NCBI GenBank assembly: GCA_013396915.1
Contig: VWZL01002840.1
Span: forward strand, 61,434-125,433
Reading direction: 5' to 3'
Length of the DNA stretch: 64,000 bases
Source of the DNA: Stercorarius parasiticus
Lineage: Eukaryota; Chordata; Aves; Charadriiformes; Stercorariidae
The position numbers and the translations under genes were made by a program. Shown piece by piece: positions 1 to 10,295 of this stretch. Under the pieces are notes generated by a model that was given only the letters and a program-made list of their open reading frames with translations, was not told where the DNA came from and made no database searches. The stretch's first letter is position 1; every line of letters starts with the position of its first letter.

Positions 1-1413
1 TTACTGGGCATGCAGATTCATGCAGGAGTCCAGCATCTATGACAAATCCTGCTCAATACTTTTGGGCCTTCCAAGGCTGGGTGTGATTTGTTCAAATCAG
101 ATCCTATCATTTTATTTTTTCAGTGGGGCCAATGGGACCAACCAATGGTCCAATGGGACCAACCTTCAGGCAGGGAAGTACTACTCAAAATCTGAGTCAG
201 GACAGAATCTGGCTCCATATAATTACCATATAGCAAAAGTGAGATTATTCTGAAAGCAATAATAAAGCCCCTTGAGATTTGTTTTTTTTTTTGTAAGCAG
301 CAATATCTCCTATTACTTATTAGTACATAGCATCAGCAACTGACATAATACTTCCCCCAAAGGATTAGGCAACTCTGAAACATTCATATGTAAGGCAAAT
401 CAGAAGTCACCCACAAAACGGAACAAGAAAGGACATCAGAGTCCTAACCAAGTATGAGGAATATTTTTCTCATGAAATACTCGAATCAACAAAGAAATAG
501 GAATTGAAACAGAGCAGGATGCTGTCCCTGCCTGGCACTACAGGAAAGAGCTGATTTCATGATAATCTTTACTCTTGAAAGAAAGAAGAACAAATGTTCA
601 TTGGAGACTGCAAAACCAAAGGAAATACCAAGATGAAAGACTGCAGCAAAGATGCATGACTTTCTGTATCATTTAGATGAAAACATTAAAATTGTTAGGA
701 AGACATTTAACTAGCAACTGAAATAAGCCTAAGAGGGGGAGAAACCCAAAAAGGCAGAAGTGCAGATAATGCAGATGGCTTGAAACCACAGGTAATTTCC
801 TATAGATTCCCTGAAGTCAAAAGTTACAAATGAGAAGAGACCTACAGGCCCACCTAGTCCCGCTTAAATCGCTTAAATTACCTGTTAGTCTAGAGACTAT
901 TAGAGACCAGGGTGGTATTGGCATATAATTACTGCCAGTACCTGCCTGCTTAAGCAAGGCAAGATCAAAGTCACTTCACCAAAAAAAAAAAAAAAATCAA
1001 CATTTTAACCAAAAGGTTTGTAATTATGAGCTTGAAAACAAAATGCTCAGGCAAAAATATCAGCAAATGCTCATCTATGCCACCTAGCTCTTTGGATACC
1101 ATAGCACTGTTTCCCACAGTACATTTTATAGAGCTCAGTCCAGTCTGACTTCAAACACTACACTGTGAGGAGCACGTCCTACAGAACACAGTCAGAGCCA
1201 CTCTGCATTAGCAAGGTTTGTCTAAAATCTCTCTAAAAATCTGCCCTCCTGAGTACTACCCCATTAACCCAACCTGAATAACTCTTCTCACTCTATCCTC
1301 TCGCTTTCCAAGTATGTGCTGCTAGCTTTCCTCTCCCCTTGTAAAGCCTTTTCCCACACTGAGCTCTTTAGGCTCCCCCCTCCCACCATCTCAGTGTGCA
1401 AGGTGAAACTTAC
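1..1413 (-). other. SUFU: SUFU intron 8 (5' part)
   Basis: This is intron sequence that begins at the exon 8 donor (1413) and runs off the left edge. I found no SUFU exon 9 on either strand. It holds a cluster of three CCAAT motifs at 129-164 and a short A run near 979-995. Otherwise it is ordinary, moderately A/T-rich unique sequence. A segment near 840-880 vaguely recalls a CR1 3' end but is too diverged to call. Confidence 0.9.
129..164 (+). promoter_or_regulatory. Cluster of three CCAAT motifs in a 21-bp tandem repeat
   Basis: CCAAT occurs at 129-133, 142-146 and 150-154, each followed by GG, within an imperfect 21-bp tandem repeat (CAATGGGACCAACC at 130-143 and again at 151-164). NF-Y binds CCAAT with flanks like these. 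No promoter features (CpG island, TATA) surround it, so it may be an intronic element or a chance tandem duplication. Confidence 0.35.
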
Positions 1414-1525
1414 GGTGCTCGGTCATGGTTCAACCCGTTCTGTCTTTGTGCATTTATTGGAGGTAGAACAGGTTTGCTGTTAATCTCAAGCCCTCTCCGC
1501 AAAGTCTCCCTGATTTGCTCCGTAT
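1414..1525 (-). CDS. SUFU: SUFU exon 8 (codons 304-341)
   Basis: This 112-nt exon starts with the last two bases of Asp304 and reads TEQIRETLRRGLEINSKPVL, then PPINAQRQNGLNHDRA and the first two bases of Pro341. It encodes the middle of the disordered insert in the C-terminal lobe, a region known to change position when GLI binds. Lys321 (NSK), a reported ITCH-dependent ubiquitination site, is present. Compared with human as I recall it, residue 329 is Ala instead of Pro and residue 336 is Asn instead of Ala, both in the flexible stretch. The acceptor is TTCTCTTTGCAG and the donor GTAAGTTTC, both strong. The next exon, which carries the regulatory serines around 342-352, is not in the 1.4 kb to the left. 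Confidence 0.97.
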
Positions 1526-2977
1526 CTGCAAAGAGAATTTTTTAAAACATGATTTAGAGTCCACAGAAACATCACAGACACAAGGAGATGTCAGCTTTCT
1601 AGGGGTAAATTCTTATATGCTCTTCCTGCACCTTAGGAGTTATTTCACTTTATAAAGTCAGCTTGAATTCTCTTGGTTTGGGCTGCGATGTTATGTCAGG
1701 CAAGGAGAGCTGGAACCTTTGGGCCTGAGCCCTCCTGATGAGAAAATTCTGAGTTGTTTTGTATCCTTTCATAAATGAGGTGTTTGCTGTTTCTGCAGCT
1801 CTCACAGAACCTCCTCACACTTCCAGCCTTTGCACTGTAAGTCACTTTTCTCATTAGACATAACAGGAATTTGTTCCTTTACCGAAGAGGTGCAAGGAGG
1901 TTGCTGAGTTTTTGCAATTGGCTTTGCAAATCTGTTGGTTAGTTTACAGTAAGATTCACAAAAGAAAGGAATTCTATGCAGGGCAAACTTAATCCTCAAG
2001 CTCACATTCGAAAATAAACTGCAAATTATGCAGTTCAGATGCAGTCTTTTTACTTTTTCATTTTCCTATAATGTCTAGTGGCCAAATACTTTAATAGGAT
2101 GCTTTGCCACCTTTCTTTGAAGTTTTCTCATATTTTTCTGAGAATTGTGGGAATTGGGTAGAGAAAAAAGCATCCAAATGATTTCAAAATAATTTGAAAG
2201 ATATACAAGTACCACCATGTATACCTGTCTTGGGCTTTTCATTTGCAGAGCTGAGGGAAAATAGCCTTTTTAGATCCAGTGCAATTCAAAATATTTGCAT
2301 AGAAGCCAGAAGAAGCCCTATATGCATTTAAATCTTTTTTTTACCATAAACTTAAAAACAAGTAAGATACCATTCCTGCGGAAACCATAGTTCATTCCAG
2401 GAAGTCTCAAGCCCTCAAATTTTACATTACTTCACCCATTTGAAAGATAACATGCATAATTTCAAGCATGTGTAAGGCTATGACATCTGTACCCTGAGAT
2501 GGCATCTCACTGCCAAGGGGAACTCCACCATATTTTATTTCTTCTTTCCAGAGTTCCGTATTTGCAAGAATCACTTGAGTTCAGCAGCAATGTGCAGTGT
2601 CAGTCCAACTTGTCACCCAAGAAGCGACAATGTCAAAAAGCAAGCACAGCCTGGGAAAATCCAGTTGCTTCACCTTACAGGTGTTTACAGTCCTGGTTTC
2701 ACCCAGCGCTCAGTTAAACTTTGCGGACTTAGGTTAGAAATAGCCTAAAAACTGAAAGAAACATTTAGACAAAACAATGCAAAGATCTCTTTTCCTCTCT
2801 CCTGCCTTCCTCAAAGAGGCCACACCAAAATTCATTTTGCTCCCCTGAGACATACTGAGCCTTCCAGTAAATGTGGTGCTCGCTAACCCCAGATGCTGCA
2901 TGACTCAGCCCACTACCCAGACCCATCAGAAAGGAAGCCGAAAGGCCATCGCAGCGACTCAGCCCAGGACCTCTTAC
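1526..2977 (-). other. SUFU: SUFU intron 7 (1452 nt)
   Basis: This complete intron is bounded by the GTAAGAG donor of exon 7 and the TTTGCAG acceptor of exon 8. It is the shortest intron in the window. I see no repeat or RNA gene in it. The part next to exon 7 (2765-2977) is more G/C-rich than the rest. Confidence 0.93.
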
Positions 2978-3131
2978 CTTTCCCGGAGAGCCGCCGTGGC
3001 TGGGTCCCAATGCAAATGCTCCTGCTGTCTTCGTCATCCTCCGGGGGCCGGCTGAGATCATCCCAGGCACATTTGGCACTCACTCCACTCAGGTTTGAGC
3101 CATCTGTCTCAATCCCTTTGTCAACTCTCTC
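2978..3131 (-). CDS. SUFU: SUFU exon 7 (codons 253-304)
   Basis: This 154-nt exon reads ERVDKGIETDGSNLSGVSAK, then CAWDDLSRPPEDDEDSRSIC and IGTQPRRLSGK, with a final G that starts Asp304. It opens the C-terminal lobe with Val269 and Ala271, which are reported GLI contacts. It then enters the disordered acidic insert (PPEDDEDSRS). Lys257 is the residue reported as target of the FBXL17 ubiquitin ligase complex. The sequence appears identical to human as I recall it. The acceptor (GGATCTTTTCAAGCAG) has a short, purine-interrupted pyrimidine tract, while the donor GTAAGAG is good. The frame stays open for more than 20 codons past the donor. Most of the exon lies within a minus-strand open frame that begins upstream of the acceptor, and that upstream part is not coding. 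Confidence 0.98.
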
Positions 3132-6100
3132 CTGCTTGAAAAGATCCAAAACCCTAAGACTTTTTTGTGTGTGGCTTGAACCTGAGCTGGAACCCACCCT
3201 GGCTCAACCCAACCTTCAGCAGCTCCTGCATATCCCCCATTCACGGCCAGTTTCTACTCTCTGGCCCCGTACCCTGATGTATCAGCTAAGGGTGAACGCG
3301 CATTGAGCCAAATCAGGGAGCTGGTCTGAACTGGAACAGACCTTTTCCATAGCAGGTTGGTCTGAACTCCTATCCCTTCCCCAGTACTTCACTACCTGGC
3401 CCTGGTGGGCACAAAGCTGGGAAAGACAGAGGTGGAAATCAATGGCCTGGGTTATGCAGGGTTGCTTCAGCATTAGCTCCAGTTTATACCAACTTAAAGC
3501 ATTTATGACACTACATTATAAAGCACAGCTTGGCAGTCTACCTATTGTATGTCAATGATAACAAATCCCTGAATAACTAAACTTAAGTTCTCTTTACAAG
3601 CTTACCAAGGAGTCACACAATGAAAACAGCTCACAGAGACTCCATCATTCACAAGAGTTCATAATTTGCAAACTGCTCGGATAACCACTGCTTTTCAACG
3701 TGCTGGGGTGTTCAATAAAGGACAAATGTGCAGGGAGACACAGGTCTGTTCACAATATCAAAACTTTTGCATAGCTTTCTCTATCGGCAAAATACACAAA
3801 CTCCCTCCCCTGCAAGTTGGACTTTCCAAGCACGTAACCGCTGTTTGGGTCTAGGAAGGTGTCACACACCAGCCACAAGCAGCTGGATACTCTCAGACAT
3901 CATGCATCATCTCAAGGACACGTGCATCTGTTGCCTGCAAGACCGCCCTAAACTACAGCCAAAACTTCCACGGGACACCTACCTGCCCGGGGAACCGGTG
4001 TTAGTCTGAATTTCTACCTATGTCCCACAAGGGGGTAATGTTGAGCTGAGCAAACTCAGGGCTGAGCTACACCGAGGAAGGGCTGCTCTTAACCGCTGTC
4101 ACCTCTCCCCTGGCACCGAATCAACCGAGCCCATTTTCCCCTCTTCCGAAGGGGTGTCACTTCTGGTACCGCTCAGCGGCACTGGCAAGACCTCCATCTC
4201 ACTGCATACATCTGGGTCACCTCAAAACAGCCAGTAAGTGCCACCGCTTGCAGGACAAGAAACTTGGAAGATTTGAGGAAGGAGCAGAGCTGTGTAACGC
4301 CCAACGGGAGCGGATCTCTCTGCTCGTTATTACTACCCTCCAGTTTGACCTTGCCACTGGAGTCAAGAGACCGTGGGAGCATCCAGCGCTTTGCAAAATC
4401 TCTTCCCTAAGAAGCAGTTTCCAGACTAAAACCCACATACATTCCTCCCCTTGCCCAGCTGTGCACGCTGCGCCCTAGAAAGAGCATTGCCTGTTCTTGT
4501 GGCCATTCAAGAGAGGATTTGAGCAGCTCAAAGATAAGCACAAGCACTCAGGGTGTGGTTGCACAGCAGTTGAAGCTGATGTAATTCGCAGTGGCTGCAG
4601 TCCCACCCTCCTCCATGTCCTACCCCTTCCCTTGAGACAACTCCTTGTTTGTTTTTTTTTTTCCAGCTGGATCGGCTCCCTAAACTGGCTCTTTGGCCCA
4701 AGAGCGGTGGCAGAAGCCTGTGGCCGGTGGCAGGACCGGAGCAGTCCTGACTTAGATTTAAGTATTCAAGAGACTGCCTTCCTTCTGCCTGAAAGACTAT
4801 TCCTTGTTGTGATCTTCCTCTGGCATCAGGGGAAACTGGCTTCTATGAAAACGTAATGGGAAAATCTGAGAAATAATAAATCTGCTGGGATTTTCTTTTG
4901 TTATATCCTAAACATAAAATTAGTTGTTTCACCCAGAAATAGAAGTTGTGGAAAAAGAAATAAAAATACATCCGATCCTACATATGCAAATGATGCTCTA
5001 AGTGAGATTTAGCACGTGGCTCCTTCGGGAGCCCTCCGCAGTTCTCTGTGAGGACCCAAATCAGCTGGCATGGGGAGGTTTAACTTGTCAGCACAGTCAT
5101 TTTTCATTCCAGTGGTTGGGGAAGCATGGGAGAGCCACAGAACTTGCCCTTAAGCAGGGAGCTGAAGAGCCCAGGGGGCCCTGAGGACACCTTCAGGCAG
5201 AGGCTCTTGGTAGGACATGCTTCTCCATCCCTGCAGCCAGGGCCCCGGCTCACAGAGACAGTCGGGGCCTCCGGACGGTGCGCAGAGCCTTGAGGAGGGA
5301 GAAAGGCACTCGTCATCTGCATCTCAGCTGGTTTGCAGATCACTTCCTTGGGGGAAGAACTGCTGCTCTGTTGGCATCCCTTGGAGATCAAGGGGGGCTG
5401 ATGGAAACGAGCTGGCCTAAGGCAGCCTCATTTGCATGCCTGTTTCATAACGTTTGCAAGTATTGATGTCGAAGGGGGGAAAAAACAAAACAAAAAAAGT
5501 CCCTAACCAGTGCAGGCTCTCAGCTGGGGCAATGCACATCTTTACCCCATCTTTAGCCAGCAAAGATGTGCCTGGGCTGAGGGGCTGTTCTTCCTCCCTT
5601 GAAAGGGCAGCCTGAGCAGGAGGTTGGAGGAGCCCAGGGCAACGGAGGTTCAGCTTTTTCCTTCCTCAAAGAAAGGATGTTTCTGTCCCATTTTCCTCTC
5701 AGCATGTGGGAGGGATGCTCTGAGGCTCTTATAAGTCATTGATCCCTTTCTAAACGAGCCAGAGCACTGCAGCGTGACCCGCAGAGCAGCAACCACAACT
5801 CAGGAAATTCGAATCAGCTTTATTCTCTTCTGAGATATCTGCTAAAACAGAAGCAAAGCGCTGAGAATCAGCGCAGAGCTGGGGAGCGACAGGGATTGTT
5901 TGACAGTGCTGCCAGGGAAATCTGAATGGCCTACAGGGAAGCCTGGCTGAACAGAAAACAGCCAGCGTTGCCACAGCGTTAATTGCCGACATCCTGGGAT
6001 GACATCTTAGTTGGGATCCATTCTCGGCAACTTCGAACAGAAAGTACAGCTGCTGCTGCCAGGGCCGGGTTTAGGCCTCAACCGATTCCCACAAGAGACA

Positions 6101-7797
6101 ATGCAGCCTCAAAACAAGCTCTGCCCGCTTCCCAGGCAGGCAACATGCTTGCCTGCTCCCAGGAAAGTTGTCCGTTTTCTCTGCCTGCCCCCTCCCTCCC
6201 CTGTCTTCTACTGCTGCCTTCCAGCTCTCACCACCACCAAGAAAATGCCAAATGAATCACACTTTATCCTTTCCCCACTAATTAGAGCAGGAGACGCAGG
6301 ACGTGGCTCACCCCAGCCTTGCTCCCCTGAGCTCAGCAAAGGCTCTTTGAGGACTTGGTGCCGCAGCAGCAGGTTTTGCCCTGTGAATCCCCAGGGGCTG
6401 TGGCATGAGGTACACACACACACACACCTGCACATATGCACTACTGCAAGGGCAAGAGAGAACAGAAACAGGAATGTCTTCAATGTGAGGAAGTCCGGAA
6501 AGACCACAGACATAGCAGCTTTCAGTGGTAGGACACACTGGTGAGGCAGAGGTACTCTTTATTTGCCTTAACTTGCCTTGGCTGACTCAGATTCCAGTAA
6601 GCTGAGCTACTTTTCATTTACAGTAAATTGAAGAAAACCCTGTTATCATTAGGAATCACCAGTGTGCAGCGAACAGACAAACACCCTCCAGGAGGGGAGA
6701 GAGCAAAATTTTGAAGAGCCTAAAAACTTTATAGGACTTGCAGTTGTATTAGCTCCCACACTGTGGGACATTTGTGGAACGTTTTTTTTGTGTCTCTCAG
6801 TCTGGGGTTATTTTAGATGAACAAATCCTTAAAAACAGTAAAAGTAGAATTTGGTTTTGTTCTTAAGCTTTCAAAATAAAAGATGCTGTGAGGCAACTGA
6901 GGGTAATCAGATGCAGACACGCAGACCATAAGCAAATGCAATAGCTTGTACAAAACGTGCACATATGCACGTGCCCTACCAGGCTAAGCCGTAAGTGCTC
7001 TGTTACAGGCAAATACTGAGTGACTCACTGACACAAGGTCAGCACCACACTGGATTTGCCTGGGACCAGTGTACTCCAGTACCATAACTCTGCTGAAGGG
7101 ATGCAGAACTGTCTTCCAAACACATGGATCAGCAGTAGCCCATGGGATGGTAACCCCTCCACAGAGGTCCTATTCTGATCTTTAAACATCAGAATTTAAC
7201 TTGAACTCTGAAGAAAAAGGTTTAATATATCTTCCTGTATGGATTATTAATGACTGCATGAGATACTTTTGGCTTCCCATTATTTCTCAGACCACACTAA
7301 CTACTTGGCCTCAAGCTAACGTCCTACAGGAATGAGCTACACTGTCACATTTGCTGTGAAAAAAATATTACTTAATTGTTTTTTGAGTTTTCTGCATGTT
7401 ATATCTCCTTATGCTTGCATATAAAACAAAGGAGGAATTTCCTGATCTATCATCTCTAAATCTTGTATTGTTCTATGTTCTTTTATCTTCTATTTTCCTC
7501 CTTTCTAAAACATGCACTCCAAATCTTAACAATTTGTCTCATATATGAGATTCTGTTTTCCTGGTCTCCCTTCTCTAAATTTCTTCCTAGAGCTGCCATC
7601 CACCTGAGGCTGGACATGTGCACTCTTGAATCACCTCTGAGAGGGCAAAGGGAATCTCTAAGACTTTTCTGGCATTATTGCAAACATTGAGAAGATTACA
7701 TCACCTTTACAGAAAATAATAGAACTGTTTAATACCATTAAACCAATTCTCCCTGGCTACTACAAAAGACATGAAATTTTATTAACTAAAGACATAC
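3132..7797 (-). other. SUFU: SUFU intron 6 (4666 nt)
   Basis: This complete intron lies between exon 6 (donor GTATGTC) and exon 7 (acceptor CAAGCAG). The stretch 3900-6500 is relatively G/C-rich and by chance contains several open frames that resemble no known protein. A dinucleotide (CA)n run lies at 6412-6427. The part from 6540 to 7797 is A/T-rich and unique. Confidence 0.92.
6412..6427. repeat. (CA)8 microsatellite
   Basis: There are eight uninterrupted AC/CA dinucleotides in intron 6. The tract is short and unlikely to matter functionally, but it is a possible polymorphic marker. Confidence 0.9.
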
Positions 7798-7870
7798 TTG
7801 CAGATGTGGATCAATCTCAAATATTGTCTCTCCTCTTCGCATATCTGTTATCAACCAGGGGCCTCCGGCT
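7798..7870 (-). CDS. SUFU: SUFU exon 6 (codons 228-252)
   Basis: This short 73-nt exon starts with the last base of codon 228 and reads AGGPWLITDMRRGETIFEI then DPHLQ, ending on codon 252. The sequence belongs to the end of the N-terminal lobe and the linker to the C-terminal lobe. It is too short to stand out as an open frame and was found by searching for the missing protein segment between exons 5 and 7. The acceptor is TTTGTAG (TAG instead of the commoner CAG), and its pyrimidine tract is a run of CTTT tetranucleotides. The donor is CAA|GTATGTC, moderate. Phase and length agree with the exon known in human, and all 24 whole codons match the human residues as I recall them. Confidence 0.96.
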
Positions 7871-7874
7871 CTAC

Positions 7875-7890
7875 AAAGAAAGAAAGAAAG
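7875..7890. repeat. (AAAG)4 microsatellite in exon 6 acceptor
   Basis: Four perfect AAAG units on the plus strand read as (CTTT)4 in the transcript and lie directly before the TAG of the exon 6 splice acceptor. They make up nearly all of its polypyrimidine tract. Confidence 0.95.
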
Positions 7891-9299
7891 GTAATGAACC
7901 AAACAAGCACTTTTGCTAGTACTCCCCAACAGAATCCTGAGTCGACGTGTGCAGGAAGGAAGCACAAGGCAGAGTTTAAAACAAGCCTAGAAGCCCCTCT
8001 TTGTTGTGTATACATCCCATAGCATGTATTTCTCCTTTACATTTCCCAAATACATAACGAAAGCCCTCCATGACCTAGCTGTTATCTGCCTAGTGTCTGG
8101 CACCATCAAGTCTTTCAAAGCAGTCAGGATTGACACAGGCTATCCCCTACACGGACCCACTTACTCATACAAGACTGAACCGGGTTTTAATCTTACAGGT
8201 AACTGACTTGGGACTGAGAAGTCCAGTGTAGCCCAGATCTAAGAAAGATGGGCAAGGCATGGGGTCAAGATTTATACCTCTATTACGTATCTAAAGATGC
8301 AGCAGGGTCCCAGCGGGACTGCACTTTTTGCTGAGATCAGCAGTCATGTTCAGTAGTGTAAAAAGCTTACTGCTCTGATAAATATCCTCACAGTAGATGT
8401 TTTGCCCAGTTGGTACTTAATGGCTGAGTACTCAGGTGGTTCAGGGAAATCGTTGTTTTCATTAGCAATAAAAGTCGGAAGGGTCAAGATATTTCCCCAC
8501 AAAGGTGATACAGAACGGATTACTGTGAAGATGAACTACTCGGAGACTTTACTTCAGGTCACAGTGCAGGCAGACTGCAGAAGTCAGCCTTAGATGGTGC
8601 TTTTCATTTGAAGTAAAAACTGAAGTCTTTTGGAATTGCCATAAAAATTTTCATCTTTTTCATGAGATCCTTTGTTACTGCAGTCAAAAGCCCCCTCCTC
8701 TGGCCTTGTCTGTGTTACAGTCTCCTAAAGCACTTGAAGTGGGAGCAATAAAATAAAAGTTAATATTTTATAGATTTTCAGGTGCATAAACAGCCACTCT
8801 TTTTTCACATCACTTTGGAAGCTGTTAGTTATTAACTGCAGCGGTGTGACCTGCTTTAGTTCCTCACTGGGATGCAAGAGACTTTTACCCCGACTTTATG
8901 TGAGCAGCTTAGTAGTTTGCAGCTTTGCCTCAAATCATGCACATTTGGGTTTCATTTTATCCTTGGAAAGGTGCTTGTACCACCGCACTAAAGCCAAAAA
9001 CCAACATGACAACAGACTGCGGAGAGGGGTGCTATATCTGTATTGACTTAGAGGAGCCAAGGGAGCTGCAGACAGTGTTTATTGTCTTGGGGTCCCAGAA
9101 ACAAAGCTTGCAGCTGGACAAATTCACTCTACTCTAGGGCATTTGCATGAATGATCTGCACTTGTGCCTAAAAGGGAAGAGTTCAAGTTTAAGAAGTCCA
9201 GTAGCAAAGGCTCTTCCAAATAATCAATCAATTAAAGGCCATTGTGACACTAGAGAGTGTACTATTGTGCCCAGGAACACAAACTCAGAACCATTTTGG

Positions 9300-9321
9300 T
9301 TTTTTTTTAAAAAAAAAAAAA
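9300..9321. repeat. T9/A13 inverted homopolymer
   Basis: A run of T joined directly to a run of A forms a perfect A/T palindrome in intron 5. It may be a remnant of poly(A) tails or a slippage product. Confidence 0.9.
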
Positions 9322-10209
9322 GTCTTTTGAGCTGCAATCACACAGCAATAACTTCTTCTCCTGGTTTGAGGTAAAACAGAACCAACTTTCTGTTCAGTAA
9401 TTTTACTTCTTAGCTAGGCCTCTTCTAATTCTCTGAAATTAACAGCACATTGTGCTGAAAACAGTTCGTTCTCAGAGTGGTAAGACCAATGTTTACAGTT
9501 AGTGCCAAGGAATGGTATGCAGAGAGGAGAGGAGGAGGAGAGCATCTGTTGCTGGCCAATTTGGCCAAAACCACGACACTTCTACTAAATATAAGAGAAA
9601 AATATTTAAACAAAACATCTGCAAGCCAAAAAAGTTTAGCTGCAACCTGGCAGCAAATAGAGTATCAATATATCATTTCACATTTAAAGCCCATCTCCTC
9701 CTTAACCTAACGACATCTTTGTTTTGCCATGGGAGAAATAACAATGAACTTCACTTGCATGCACACTCCTCCTACTGCAAACGGGCCCACCAAAAGTGAG
9801 GCCAATTTGAAAGGGACTTTCTCACTTTCAGGCAGTACCCAAGCCTTGCTACGCACTGGAAGTTAGACCTTCTCCTTCCTTTCTTTTCAACTACACAGAG
9901 AGGTCAGCAGTAACAGTTACCCCAGCTCTCTCAGGAAGAACCAACGAGAAAACGCTGCAGGCATAATAGGAAGGAAATTAAGCTTTCAAGACCTCATTTT
10001 GTTTCACCCTGAACATGTGGACTTCCACATGCATTAATTTGTGATCTAAGTGTCTGTGCGTGAGAACAGATTTGCAATGAATTCCCATCTCTCGCTACAG
10101 TACGGGATTAAATAAGTCCCATCAACAAGTTAAAGATTGTTAATAAAAATAAACAACTGAATTGTTCTCTATGGGAATGCTCCCCTATATGGGCTGTATG
10201 AGCACTTAC

Positions 10210-10295
10210 ACCGGGACAGTCCGAAGCAGTTCCAAGATCCCTTGCCCGTTCCACTGCTGAGCCGCATGCAGTTCCTCAGTGCAAACCCCAACAAT
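10210..10295 (-). CDS. SUFU: SUFU exon 5 (codons 200-228)
   Basis: This 86-nt exon encodes IVGVCTEELHAAQQWNGQG then ILELLRTVP in the late N-terminal lobe. The last two bases (GT) join the first base of exon 6 to make Val228, where I recall Ile in human. Residue 210 is Ala here, with Ser in my recollection of human. The acceptor is TTTTCATTTATTCCAG. The exon end and donor give GT|GTAAGTGC, so two GT dinucleotides lie side by side. Only the second has the full GTAAGT consensus and keeps the frame. Retention of intron 5 would hit a TAA stop right after codon 228. Exons 5 and 6 together are 159 nt, a multiple of three, so only their joint skipping would be in frame. Confidence 0.97.

Larger units (their letters stand above)
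7871..10209 (-). other. SUFU: SUFU intron 5 (2339 nt)
   Basis: This complete intron has a GTAAGTGC donor and a TTTGTAG acceptor. It holds the (AAAG)4 tract next to exon 6 (7875-7890) and a T9/A13 inverted homopolymer at 9300-9321. The rest is unique sequence with no gene visible. Confidence 0.92.

Noticed and set aside
840..890. CR1-like 3' end (GAAGAGACCTACAGGCCCACC)
   Set aside because: Only a short segment resembles GGAAGGGACCT..CATCTAGTCC, with no element body beside it. This is too weak to call.
4640..4860. Plus-strand acceptor-like TTTTTTTTTCCAG followed by an open frame
   Set aside because: Good-looking acceptors are common in introns. There is no recognisable product and no paired donor with codon-level signal.
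6011..6544. 177-codon open frame on the plus strand in intron 6
   Set aside because: It includes a (CA)n run translated as His-Thr repeats and no known domain. It looks like chance.
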